DNA from: Corynebacterium poyangense
Lineage (GTDB): Bacteria; Actinomycetota; Actinomycetes; Mycobacteriales; Mycobacteriaceae
Direction: 5' to 3'
NCBI RefSeq assembly: GCF_014522205.1
Contig: NZ_CP046884.1
Location: forward strand, 682,001-746,000
Length of the DNA stretch: 64,000 nt
The notes under the pieces were generated by a model that worked only from the letters and a program-made list of their open reading frames with translations, was not told the DNA's origin and did not search any database. Positions 52,525 to 61,408 of this stretch are shown here, piece by piece (position 1 is the first letter of the stretch; each line of letters begins with the position of its first letter). The position numbers were made by a program, and so were the translations under genes.

Positions 52525-54948
52525 ATGATTTATTGGTTTAATCAGGTAGGCGCGGAAGACATCGGCGTAGTCGGTGGCAAAGGCGCAAATCTAGGAGAGT
52601 GCTTCAATGCTGGGCTGCCAGTTCCTCCTGGCTTTGTGGTGGGAACAGAAGCTTACGTTCTTGCTTCGAAGGACGTGAGCGAAGCAGTCATTCGAGCTGC
52701 GGAGGCTAGAGATTATGGACAGGCGCAGAAAATAATTCGTTGTCTTGAAATTCCCGCAGACTTGATGATCGCGGTTGAGGCAGCCTATGCGGAACTCGGT
52801 GAACCTGTTGTAGCAGTACGTTCATCAGCCACTGCCGAGGACTTGGCACAAGCCAGCTTCGCCGGGCAGCAGGACAGCATTCTGGGAGTAAGTGGAATCA
52901 ACGCACTTTGGTACGCAATTCGGGAATGTTGGGCTTCGCTATGGAATGAGCGAGCTATCGAGTACCGTGCTAAACAAGGCATTGAGAATAGTGGTCTCGC
53001 ACTCGCTGTAGTGGTCCAGGAGATGGTCGACGCGGACATAGCCGGTGTGTTGTTCACACAAAATCCAATGACCAACGACGATCATATGCTCGTGAGTGCT
53101 TCATATGGTTTGGGCGAAAGCGTTGTCGCCGCTACCGTCACGCCGGACACGCTCGAGTTGTCGCGGGTAACTCATGAGATTGTTTCTTCGACCGTGGGGT
53201 CCAAAGAAACACGCATCGACATGGTGGCAGGTGGCACTGAAGTCTCCGATGTTCCCACCGAGCTTAGGGGACGGCTGTCACTTGACGACGATCAAATTGT
53301 CGTTCTGGCTGAGCTTGGACGTAAGGTTGAGCAATATTACGGATCACCGCAAGATATCGAGTGGGCTTTCAGCGGTGAAGAATTGTTCTTGCTCCAATCA
53401 CGTCCGATCACTACTGTAGTGTCTAAGGTTAAGCCTCATTTTGACACGAAAAACCGCATGGAGAAGGTGCTTCAGGAGGATCTGATCGAGCATTACCCTG
53501 CCCCTTATCCAATTGATCTCGTGGCCGTGCACGTTTTGCAAAATGCAGTCCAGAGGATGATGAGGAAGCTAGGTCTAAAGGCTGCAACGGCTGAATCACT
53601 TATCCTTGGTGATACGGATGGCATCATCCGCGTGCATGCGGTCGCGCCAAAGATTACGCCCTCCCTTTTGATTAAGCTCCCTTTTATGTTCAGAAAGGGT
53701 ATGTCTCACAACCCAGAAGCATGGGACGCCGAGGAAGCGGCGGCAGCCTCGAGAAGGAGTGAGCTGTTAGCACGGGCGAATCAATCTGCCGAGCTTGACA
53801 ATGATGAGCTTGATGAACTACTGAGGGATATTCTTGCTGAAGCATCTACACTCATGTGTGATCGATTTCTGTACTACTTGGCACCAATGATAGTCTGGCG
53901 TGGAGTTGCTGAACGCCAGATCTGGCTCGCTAAGCTAAAAGGAACAATATCTGTAGAGGATCTTTATGAGGATCTGGACTATGTAACTGCTGATATCTCT
54001 TCTTCTATTTCTGTCTTAGCTGATTCTGCTCGTGACCAGGGGCTCGATGAGATCATTTCGGAGTCACCTCCGGAAGATGTCATCAGCACACTTATTTCTC
54101 ACCCATCAGGTTCAGCGCTTGCATTCGAAATCCGGCAGTTTCTGGAGCGAAGAGGCGCTAGGACATCGAGGATGTACTTGCCGTTTTCTAATCAGTCGTG
54201 GCGCGAGAAGCCTGAGCAATTCCTCGAGCTACTTGCTGTCTCGCTCCGATCAGAGACCAATCCAAAAAAAGGTAAGGTCCCAGCTGATGCATTGGTGAGG
54301 GACTCGCTTCCTGGTCCTCTACGGTCCTTTTGGGGCAAGACCGTTCGAAAGCTTCGCGCTCTTCATGTGGGACGCGAAGGAACTCTGTACCAGATTGAGG
54401 AGCTGTTCGTTGTCGCACGAATAGTCATGAAAGAGATTTCTGGGAGACTGATCCGAAATGGCTCGATCAAGCGGTTAGCAGACACCCGATTCCTATACTA
54501 CGAAGAGGTTCTCGAAGGTCTCAAGCATCCGGATCCTGCTTTGCAAGAAACAGTTGCTAAACGGTGCTCTAAGCGTGGTACTGCAGAAGCAGTTTGGTGG
54601 AGCCGAAAGGATGGCTTCACCGGAACTGAAACCGTCTCCGGCACTCCAGGGAGTCCCGGTCAGGTGGTGGGAACTGCTCGAGTGATTCACACACCAGCTG
54701 AGTTCTCAAGGTTGGAAAAGGGAGACATCCTGGTTTGTCCTTTCACCGATCCAACATGGACTCCACTTTTTAGTGTTGCTGGCGGTGTCGTGGCGGATAT
54801 AGGCGGTCCGCTTTCTCACGCAGCAATCGTTGCAAGAGAGTATGGTATCCCGGCAGTTCTCGGTACTGGAAACGCAACGAGCCAGATTAAGGACGGAACG
54901 AGTATTCTAGTTGATGGTGAGCAGGGTCTGGTGAGCCCCGTTGACTAG
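52525..54948 (+). CDS. Rph-like ATP/His-swivel phosphotransferase (PEP-synthase superfamily)
   Basis: An 807-aa dikinase-type enzyme. The N-terminal ATP-grasp domain runs from about 1 to 300 (VGGKGANLGECFNAGLPVPP, then VRSSATAEDLAQASFAGQQD, then DIEWAF). A helical middle domain follows (about 320-720). A C-terminal swivelling phosphohistidine domain has His765 (GGPLSHAAIVAREYGIPAV). The PEP/pyruvate TIM-barrel domain of true PEP synthases is absent, so the layout is that of rifampicin phosphotransferase: ATP gives AMP, Pi and a phosphorylated small molecule. The gene lies 37 bases after the ThDP gene. It may phosphorylate the pathway product (tailoring or self-protection). Confidence 0.87.
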   Translation: MIYWFNQVGAEDIGVVGGKGANLGECFNAGLPVPPGFVVGTEAYVLASKDVSEAVIRAAEARDYGQAQKIIRCLEIPADLMIAVEAAYAELGEPVVAVRSSATAEDLAQASFAGQQDSILGVSGINALWYAIRECWASLWNERAIEYRAKQGIENSGLALAVVVQEMVDADIAGVLFTQNPMTNDDHMLVSASYGLGESVVAATVTPDTLELSRVTHEIVSSTVGSKETRIDMVAGGTEVSDVPTELRGRLSLDDDQIVVLAELGRKVEQYYGSPQDIEWAFSGEELFLLQSRPITTVVSKVKPHFDTKNRMEKVLQEDLIEHYPAPYPIDLVAVHVLQNAVQRMMRKLGLKAATAESLILGDTDGIIRVHAVAPKITPSLLIKLPFMFRKGMSHNPEAWDAEEAAAASRRSELLARANQSAELDNDELDELLRDILAEASTLMCDRFLYYLAPMIVWRGVAERQIWLAKLKGTISVEDLYEDLDYVTADISSSISVLADSARDQGLDEIISESPPEDVISTLISHPSGSALAFEIRQFLERRGARTSRMYLPFSNQSWREKPEQFLELLAVSLRSETNPKKGKVPADALVRDSLPGPLRSFWGKTVRKLRALHVGREGTLYQIEELFVVARIVMKEISGRLIRNGSIKRLADTRFLYYEEVLEGLKHPDPALQETVAKRCSKRGTAEAVWWSRKDGFTGTETVSGTPGSPGQVVGTARVIHTPAEFSRLEKGDILVCPFTDPTWTPLFSVAGGVVADIGGPLSHAAIVAREYGIPAVLGTGNATSQIKDGTSILVDGEQGLVSPVD

Positions 54949-54963
54949 AACCCGGCAATCGAG

Positions 54964-55140
54964 ATGCGAGTCATGCGCAAGAGCCTAGCACTGGCCACCG
55001 TCTTATGTGGAACGATCGCCGCTGATCCAATGCAGACTCTACTGACGATGAATCTTCCAGAAATCTCATCTGAGATAAATGCAGGGCGATGGTACGGGTG
55101 GATTTCAGACGGAAACTCGGTCATCGGTGGGGGATGTTGA
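54964..55140 (+). CDS. 58-codon small ORF, possible precursor or accessory peptide
   Basis: An ORF of 58 codons beginning MRVMRKSLALATVLCGTIAA (basic start, hydrophobic core) and ending WISDGNSVIGGGC. Its stop codon is the first bases of the operon's terminator stem, so it is transcribed with the cluster. The ribosome-binding site is weak. It has two Trp near the C terminus, a Gly-Gly-Gly-Cys end, and no family match that I can recognise. It could be a secreted peptide, a modification substrate, or a chance ORF. Confidence 0.4.
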   Translation: MRVMRKSLALATVLCGTIAADPMQTLLTMNLPEISSEINAGRWYGWISDGNSVIGGGC

Positions 55141-55190
55141 AGCTCGTTAAACGTGGCTGTTGCCTCGTTTAACGAGCTTCTGTTTCAGTT
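55139..55190 (+). terminator. Strong terminator ending the biosynthetic operon
   Basis: GAAGCTCGTTAAACG (55139-55153) pairs perfectly with CGTTTAACGAGCTTC (55166-55180), a 15-bp stem with a 12-base loop followed by TGTTTC. It overlaps the stop codon of the 58-codon ORF. Confidence 0.85.
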
Positions 55191-55332
55191 CCAATTCAGG
55201 GATTGAAGAAGGTGTCATCTTTTCGAGGGAGGGGAGCCCAGGGGGCAACCTCAACCCAATGTCACAAAAAATTTCTTTACTATTTATTTTATCGGACTCA
55301 ACCTGTAACCTTGGGCTCCTAAAACTACTTCC

Positions 55333-56361
55333 ATGAGTAACATCTCCTTAACTCGAAAGTCTAAATCCCAGCGCTCAGCTGTGCCCATCAAGCAGGCGTC
55401 GCCCCAAGTGTCACATTCCCAGCTCAACCGCGGATACGTGGTGGTGCTGATCGCGATCCTAGTCCTCATGGCCGCATTCACCTGGACTGAACAGGGTTTT
55501 TCGGCACGCTTCGCTAATCAGAACAGTGTTTTCGGGACTTTCTTCCAAACGTTCGGAGAGTTTCCGCCGGTCATCATTTCTGCAATTGCCCTAAATATAC
55601 TCATCCATTATCTCTTCAGGAAGTCATCGCTATCTCCTCGGGGGATAACCCAGTTCTTCTCCTGGCTCGCTTGTCTCCTTCTCACCTGGGGCGCATTTCT
55701 CATCCTCTTGGACTGGTCAGAGCAAATGATGAACTACCTAAGGAGTTGGCGTAAAAACGCTGCAGAAGGTGTGGCCATCGGAGTGGCGAACAATGACTCA
55801 GGATCACAGCAGACTTGGGAACAGATTCTGCCTGCCGTCATGGTTGCTTTGGTGCTGACGGCTGTCGTCTGTTGCCTTACTCATCTGCTGCTCACGAAGA
55901 TGTCCGACGCCACTCTGAAAGCCTTCACCATAGCGGCGATCTGTACCTTGATTGTGATCTGGCTAGGGCATGAAATCAACACGGGTATGAAGGATCTTTG
56001 GGGACGATTCCGGCCTTATGAAGTTGCCGCAGGTAAAGGCGAATTTACGCTCTGGTGGGATATTAATCTTCCCAACGGGCATCGTTCATTCCCCTCGGGG
56101 CATACGGAAGAAGGAACTATTCTGGCGGCGCTAGGAATACTTCTTCGGCCACTAGGTCAAAAAATTGCTTATAGTTTTTTGTGGATCGGCGCTGCGTATG
56201 GCGTCATTATGGGGATAAGCAGAGTGGCGGTAGCTGCGCACTATCCAACAGATACCATCGCAAGTTTTGGGCTTACATTTGCGATAATCGCCATAGGGTT
56301 ATTCATCTATGAATCCCTTGTAGGTTCTGAAGAAGAACACCGGGTATTAGAGCAGCAATAG
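55333..56361 (+). CDS. PAP2-family membrane phosphatase
   Basis: A 342-aa polytopic membrane protein with the PAP2 (type 2 phosphatidic acid phosphatase) signature in order: K-x6-R-P (KDLWGRFRP), P-S-G-H (FPSGHTEEG) and S-R-x5-H-x3-D (SRVAVAAHYPTDT). Such enzymes remove phosphate from lipid phosphates or polyprenyl diphosphates at the membrane. Membrane helices flank the catalytic loops, and the N-terminal 35 residues are basic. The start has no good ribosome-binding site. It follows the prenyl cluster and may be related, but it is outside the terminator, so co-regulation is not supported. Confidence 0.9.
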   Translation: MSNISLTRKSKSQRSAVPIKQASPQVSHSQLNRGYVVVLIAILVLMAAFTWTEQGFSARFANQNSVFGTFFQTFGEFPPVIISAIALNILIHYLFRKSSLSPRGITQFFSWLACLLLTWGAFLILLDWSEQMMNYLRSWRKNAAEGVAIGVANNDSGSQQTWEQILPAVMVALVLTAVVCCLTHLLLTKMSDATLKAFTIAAICTLIVIWLGHEINTGMKDLWGRFRPYEVAAGKGEFTLWWDINLPNGHRSFPSGHTEEGTILAALGILLRPLGQKIAYSFLWIGAAYGVIMGISRVAVAAHYPTDTIASFGLTFAIIAIGLFIYESLVGSEEEHRVLEQQ

Positions 56362-56421
56362 AGCAACTATCGGGGGAGGGGAATTGTCCCCTAGACTTCT
56401 CCACGAATCTTGGCACAATGA

Positions 56422-56450
56422 CTTCTAGAAATTAAGCAATTATCTAGAAG
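56422..56450. promoter_or_regulatory. Inverted repeat upstream of the 326-aa gene
   Basis: CTTCTAGA (56422-56429) pairs with TCTAGAAG (56443-56450) around a 13-base AT-rich spacer, about 20 bases before the next start codon. Operator-like by position and symmetry. Confidence 0.4.
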
Positions 56451-56470
56451 CTAGGGGAACCTAAAATCCG

Positions 56471-57451
56471 ATGAGTATATTAGAAATGATGGAGAAGTTT
56501 CCAGATAATAGATCTCCTCAATTAAAAGAGTTAGTTTATCAGTGGAGCTGTCAATATAGAGGTTTTAGTGCTGATACAATTGCCCACATTGTATCCCAAA
56601 TACCTGATGAAGTTTTATCTTTAGGTAATAATAAAATTTTTGCCTATCCAGTAGAAGATTGTGAGATTTGGAACCTTAAAGTTCATCCGGATGCTCAAGT
56701 AATGAGGGCAGGAGGGAGAGAATTCTATGGTTCATGGGATATAGACACTAGTACAGTGCAATATTCCTGGAGAAATCTACGTTCTTCATACACTAGGAGG
56801 CGTGGGCCAAAATCAGAGGTGGCTGAAAAGGCCCCACAGCTCATCTTGTACTACAAGGATCTTTTTCCTGACTTTAATGAAGCTCAAATCCACTGCCTAG
56901 CCAACCTTTGGTTGTGTGGAGCAGTGGTAGTTAGTGGGGAATACTACTCATTTACTCAAGATGGAGTAGTAGGTGCTCCACGTCTGTACCTGGGGCCACG
57001 GATGGTGGAAGAACCAGATCCAACAGCATTAGGGCCCTTGAATTGTTGGTACCGATTTGAGCTTAACCCTAATTTCCTCAAATCAGAATATGCCTTCTTC
57101 TACATCATTGAATTCTTGGCAAACCTCCTTATGGATGACGGCTACACAGTGGTGTGGAATGAAAATTCTCAAGTTAATCAGATTTTTAATGCCTTAGTGG
57201 GAGATAGAGTTTCTGAAGAGACTTTTTACCTAGAATGTGAAGCTATATCTATTTTGGCGGCAAGCAGGCTGCCTTGTGATGCAGTTCCATCAGGTTTAAG
57301 TTTTGATGAAATGTCATGGGAAGAACTTGAAGAAAACACTTCCATTAACTGGGATAAAGTCTATTATCTTGCAGATAAAGTTGAAAACATTTTTATTGGT
57401 GACCACCCACCGATGGTGAGCAAAAGATGGTGGATTTCTAATAAAAGCTGA
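56471..57451 (+). CDS. Hypothetical protein (326 aa), AT-rich, unrecognised
   Basis: A 326-aa acidic cytosolic protein that I do not recognise. Base composition and codon use are clearly AT-richer than the core genes, which suggests recent transfer. It is rich in Trp and Tyr (YQWSCQYRGF, IWNLKVHPDA, WYRFELNP) and has no membrane segment. No catalytic motif is visible. It lies upstream of a restriction-type gene, but a hairpin and 190 bases separate them. AGGGGAA lies upstream of the ATG. Confidence 0.7.
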   Translation: MSILEMMEKFPDNRSPQLKELVYQWSCQYRGFSADTIAHIVSQIPDEVLSLGNNKIFAYPVEDCEIWNLKVHPDAQVMRAGGREFYGSWDIDTSTVQYSWRNLRSSYTRRRGPKSEVAEKAPQLILYYKDLFPDFNEAQIHCLANLWLCGAVVVSGEYYSFTQDGVVGAPRLYLGPRMVEEPDPTALGPLNCWYRFELNPNFLKSEYAFFYIIEFLANLLMDDGYTVVWNENSQVNQIFNALVGDRVSEETFYLECEAISILAASRLPCDAVPSGLSFDEMSWEELEENTSINWDKVYYLADKVENIFIGDHPPMVSKRWWISNKS

Positions 57452-57474
57452 TCTCTTACTTCTGAGAAAGAGAT
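57451..57474 (+). terminator. Short hairpin after the 326-aa gene
   Basis: ATCTCTT (57451-57457) pairs with AAGAGAT (57468-57474), directly at the stop codon, with only a short T stretch. A weak terminator at best. Confidence 0.4.
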
Positions 57475-57640
57475 TTCATGGCAATAATAAATTTGTATAA
57501 AAAGTCTTTTATTTTTATAGGTAATTAACCATGAGAGGAAAAGATATGGACTAACCCTATAGAGGTGTACTTAAGTAGCATCTCGTTAACGCTATTGACA
57601 TTATTTAAGAATATTGAGAATGCAAAAAGGGGTGCCAACT

Positions 57641-59340
57641 ATGGCTTCTAATGAAAATTCTATAGCGAAGAGTAGTGGAGAATCTATCCAGAGTCTCTTG
57701 GAGGATATCCAGAATGGAAAACTTGTTCTTCCTGAGATGCAACGTGGATACGTATGGGATAAGGAAAGGATAATCAGTTTCCTAGACTCCCTGTATCGAG
57801 GTTATCCTATTGGCTCTTTGATGTTGTGGAAATTATCTGATGGAAATGATGGTGTAGCCTCCCGGCAAAGGGATTTTGCGGTAGAGATTGATCAGCCTGG
57901 CTCTGGAATGGCTGAGAGGATGCTTCTCGATGGTCAGCAACGCTTGACTTCTTTGATGCGAGTTCTTGAGGGTAAGGATCTAAAAGTAAAGGGCCGTGTC
58001 AGGCCTCTGAAGGTATTCTTTAATCTGGATCATGATAAAGACTCACAGGATGATGGTGCTGAAACAGATCTTCCTGACTCACTTTCTCAAAGAAAGAAGA
58101 TATTTTCTATCGGGAGAGATAAGGATTTTCAAAATTCTCCACATTGGATTCCATTAAAAACTGCTTTAAATCCCGACGCAGCAATGGAATATATCGATGA
58201 CAGTTTGCCTATCTCTGACTCTAATTCACGTCGTAGATATTATAAAAAAATCTTTGATCTGGATAAGTTACGTAAAACCGAGTTTAGCTGCATCGTTCTT
58301 GATAGCGGGCTGTCCTACGAAGAAGTCACCGAGATTTTTATTCGGGTAAATTCTGGTGGGTAAAGCTAAAAAGCGAGGATCTTGCATTGGCCCTGATCAC
58401 TGCAAAATGGGGTAATTCTCTTGAGAAGTTTGAAGATCTTCAGGAGCAGCTAGTTACGAAAATTGAGGTTGACCTCAACCCTATCCTTCGGACAAAGACG
58501 GCGCTTATCACCGGTTCAGTGCACTATAAGAATCTGAACCACGTTTCCGGTAAGCAACTGGAAGAAACCTGGCCACGTGCGAAGAAGTATCTAGAGAAGG
58601 CGGTGGATCGCCTCTCTGGGTGGGGCTTCAGCGGCAAAAAGTGCATGTCATCTGACTATATAGTGGTCATTATGGCTTATTGCCATTACCTTGAGGAAGA
58701 AAAGAAAGCTTCCCTGGATTGGGGAAAGCTTAAGTACTGGGCTCGCATAGTCAACGCGAACGGTCATTTTGGAAGCGGTAGTAATACCGTCGCTGATCTT
58801 GATCTTAAGACTCTTAGAGACAACGGGGTCTCAGGACTATTTGATAGATTGGGGGATTTAAATAAGCTCCGGTATTCCAAAAAGGACATTATTGGTGTTC
58901 AGCGCAGCTCCGGGATTTACAAAACATTGTTCATGGCGCTACTCGAAGACAATATTGGTGATTGGGAAGGTAATGGGCGACGAATCATGTCAAGGACGCT
59001 TAATCGCGCCAATGAGATAGACGAACACCATATTTTCCCGAAAGCATTGCTAAAAGAAATGCGCCCTGATCTCAAGGATGATGAGATTAATCAAATAGCA
59101 AACATTGCTCCAATTCATAAGGATACCAATTTAGGGATTGGCAAAAAACGTCCTTCGGAGTATCGCCACGCCATGAGCGAAGCGGATTTGAAAGCCCACT
59201 TGGTGGACTTTTCTGATGGGAAAGATCTAGAAGAAAATTACGAACAGTTTATTGATGTTCGAGCACAAGCCATAGCTGACAGGCTTAATGCTTTCCTTGG
59301 CCTGGGGTCAGATAACTCTGATTCGCCATTGACCCCCTAG
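57641..59340 (+). pseudogene. GmrSD-type restriction nuclease (DUF262 + DUF1524), frameshifted
   Basis: A DUF262/DUF1524 protein of about 566 codons, of the kind that restricts modified phage DNA (GmrSD family), broken by one frameshift. The first part has the DUF262 motifs LPEMQRGYVWD and LLDGQQRLTSL and reaches the conserved IFIRVNSGG, where TAA at 58361 ends the frame. Dropping one base restores the expected SGG-T-KL-SEDLALA continuation, and the rest runs to DEHHIFPKALL, the DUF1524 HNH site. The cut is exactly at the SGGT block, so one base has been lost. The ATG at 57641 has AAGGGG upstream. It could be an inactivated defence gene or a sequencing error. Confidence 0.85.
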
Positions 59341-59358
59341 ATCTGGCCCAAAGACATC

Positions 59359-59403
59359 GCCGCCCCACGGTATCGCCTAGGTGCATGGGGGCGGCTGCTT
59401 TTC
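59359..59403 (+). terminator. Terminator after the GmrSD-type gene
   Basis: GCCGCCCC (59359-59366) pairs with GGGGCGGC (59388-59395), followed by TGCTTTTCTG. The GC-rich stem with T-rich tail fits an intrinsic terminator. Confidence 0.7.
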
Positions 59404-59730
59404 TGCCATCCATGAGCATTTTCTCTCCCCAGGGAAAGGTCACGATCACGCCCATCCGTCGGACATTTTTCACCAAAAAGAGATTGTATATATGTTTTGG
59501 CAGTGTTGATATATGCTAGAGCTATGAGGTTGTTCAGGAAAAATTATCTTCACCACAGTTCTATCATCATGTTGGTGCAGATTCCTCTCCAGAATTTCCT
59601 CAGTTCGCCTACAAAGAGGACTGGATCAAAACACTGGTTGTGGTGTTGATCTTGCTCCAGGCCAAGAACGATTTGGCCGGAGAGAAAGCACGATCATTCC
59701 GGACCGTGTGGGGTAAGGAGTAGAAAGACA
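59404..59730 (+). other. Gap with a startless ORF remnant
   Basis: No intact gene. One frame (59520-59723) is open for 67 codons and ends LLQAKNDLAGEKARSFRTVW, a clearly protein-like sequence, but it has no start codon before its last third. It looks like the 3' remnant of a lost gene. Its stop region supplies the AAGGAG ribosome-binding site of the following hydrolase. Confidence 0.4.
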
Positions 59731-60524
59731 GTGCCCGACGCAATCTCATACACGGAAATCAACCCTGATAAGTCACCCACCATTGTGTTGCTGCATGCGC
59801 TCTGCCATTCGCGTCATGCGTGGGAGGAGGTCGTTCCGATCTTGAGGAAAGATTATCGACTGCTCGTAGTGGATTTACCAGGCCACGGGAAGTCTCCGAT
59901 GTCGGATTTATCTCACCAGGATTATATTCAGGCTTTGGTTGATGATCTCGACAAGCTTATAGATCAGACCTGCGCTCAGGAATCACCCTGGGTGGTAGGG
60001 AATTCCTTGGGGGGGATTTTTAGCAATACAGTTGGCGCTGCAAGGTAAGGCGGCCGTTGCCATAAACCTTTAACCCAGGGGGATTCTTTAAAAACGGCCT
60101 TGATCTTCGCCGAATTGCATGGCAATTTCTTGCGATGCAAAGCCTCGCCAAAAGAATTGATCTATTACTACCGTGGTTATCTCGATCAAGTATCGGGCGA
60201 GTCTTAATGCTGGGTACTGTTTCCGCAAAACCGTGGCGAATTCCAGCAGAGGTGGCGTTAAGAGATGCAAGAGCGATGGCCGCCGTTGAGTGTGCGGAAG
60301 CAGCTCGTAAATCTCGATGGGAATTCACTAAGGATCTTTGTCACCATCCAATAATTTGCTTTTGGGGTACAAGGGACTTACCTCTAATATGCGGATGGAA
60401 GCAGCAGAAGAGTCTACTTCCTCAAGCAGAGTTGCGACTACTTCCTGGACTGGGTCATGTGCCTATGTTTGATAACCCTTCAACAGTGGCTCGGTGCATT
60501 ATGGGTACTTTTGAACAAAAATAA
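59731..60524 (+). pseudogene. Alpha/beta hydrolase with two frameshifts
   Basis: A broken alpha/beta hydrolase of about 263 codons. The 5' part (GTG start with AAGGAG upstream) has the oxyanion segment VLLHALCHS, VVDLPGHGKSP and the nucleophile elbow WVVGNSLGG. Near 60017-60021 a T-run carries one extra T: removing it gives GGILAIQLALQGKAA. A second T-run at 60069-60071 also has one extra T: removing it leads to NPGGFFKNGLDLRR and on to the 3' part, which ends with the catalytic-His segment LLPGLGHVPMFD. Both errors are in T homopolymers, so artefact and mutation are both possible. Confidence 0.82.
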
Positions 60525-60569
60525 TGATTTAGCTGTTAAAGAGAAACTCGTTGCGGTAAAGGTTTAAGT

Positions 60570-61391
60570 ATGCCTAATAGTCAGAATTCAGAACAGACAT
60601 GGAACCCTGGAGATGCAACTTTTAATGGTGTAAGTTCTGGCGATGGGGCAGGTTTTTTACAAAGCGGTCCTTATTTTCAGCCGTCAATGCAGAATAATTC
60701 TAAAAACAATAATATCGTCATTGTTCTTCTGTGTTTAATAATTATATTGCTCACGATTATTGGTGTTAGCATATATTTTATTGGAAATAATAAAAAAGAC
60801 ACCGCATCTAGCGCGGAGTCTCACTCAACTATTGAATATATAAATTAGAATGGCGATTTATTAAAACCCTGTCAAGAAGGTCAAAAACCGCAGACGAGCG
60901 GGTGTGCTGCAACATCAAACCAAACCATTCCTGATGGAGTAGAGTCTGTTGCCCAAGGTTTGTCAGTTTCCAATATGAGCTGTGGGCAAGCAGACACGAT
61001 GTGTTTTGATGTTACTCACGCTCTCATCGGCGATGTTGCGAAATATGCCGCTGCACATCCAGAGGAATCGGCTATCCCCAGGGAATTCAAGGACATTAAA
61101 GTTACCTATAAAGATGCTTCTCAAGGGGAGGATACGTACAACTGTCAGCTGGGTACCTACTCCACTCAGAGTTCCGACAGTTCCACTCAAACGTCGGGAG
61201 AACCCAGTATCTGGGAATGCCGCAGCCAGGAAAATCCCCGTCAGTTGTGGTGCGGCGGACACTGCTTTTCAGCCGCAGTTCCTAATAAAGGTACGGTTGT
61301 TCCACCTCAACAACAAATGAGCGCTAATGATCCCTATTGGAAAGAACGTGCTCAGATAGCGCAAGAAAAAATTGCTGCCACCTCGAATTGA
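60570..61391 (+). pseudogene. Single-pass membrane protein interrupted by one in-frame TAG
   Basis: A 273-codon frame interrupted only by TAG at 60846-60848. Before the stop there is a Gln/Asn/Ser-rich cytosolic N terminus and one membrane helix (IVIVLLCLIIILLTIIGVSI). After it the same frame continues with a Cys-containing extracellular domain (cysteines in KPCQEGQ, SGCAAT, MSCGQADTMCFD, YNCQLG, WECRS, LWCGGHC). The stop falls between the helix and that domain, so the intact protein would be a small sensor-like membrane protein. A kinase-like gene follows 17 bases on. Nonsense mutation, error, or suppressed amber codon. Confidence 0.7.
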
Positions 61392-61408
61392 TAATAACGA
61401 GGCCGCGC

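Noticed and set aside
52525..54948. Calling this gene phosphoenolpyruvate synthase (ppsA)
   Set aside because: The PEP/pyruvate-binding C-terminal domain is absent; the protein stops right after the His-swivel domain, as in rifampicin phosphotransferases.
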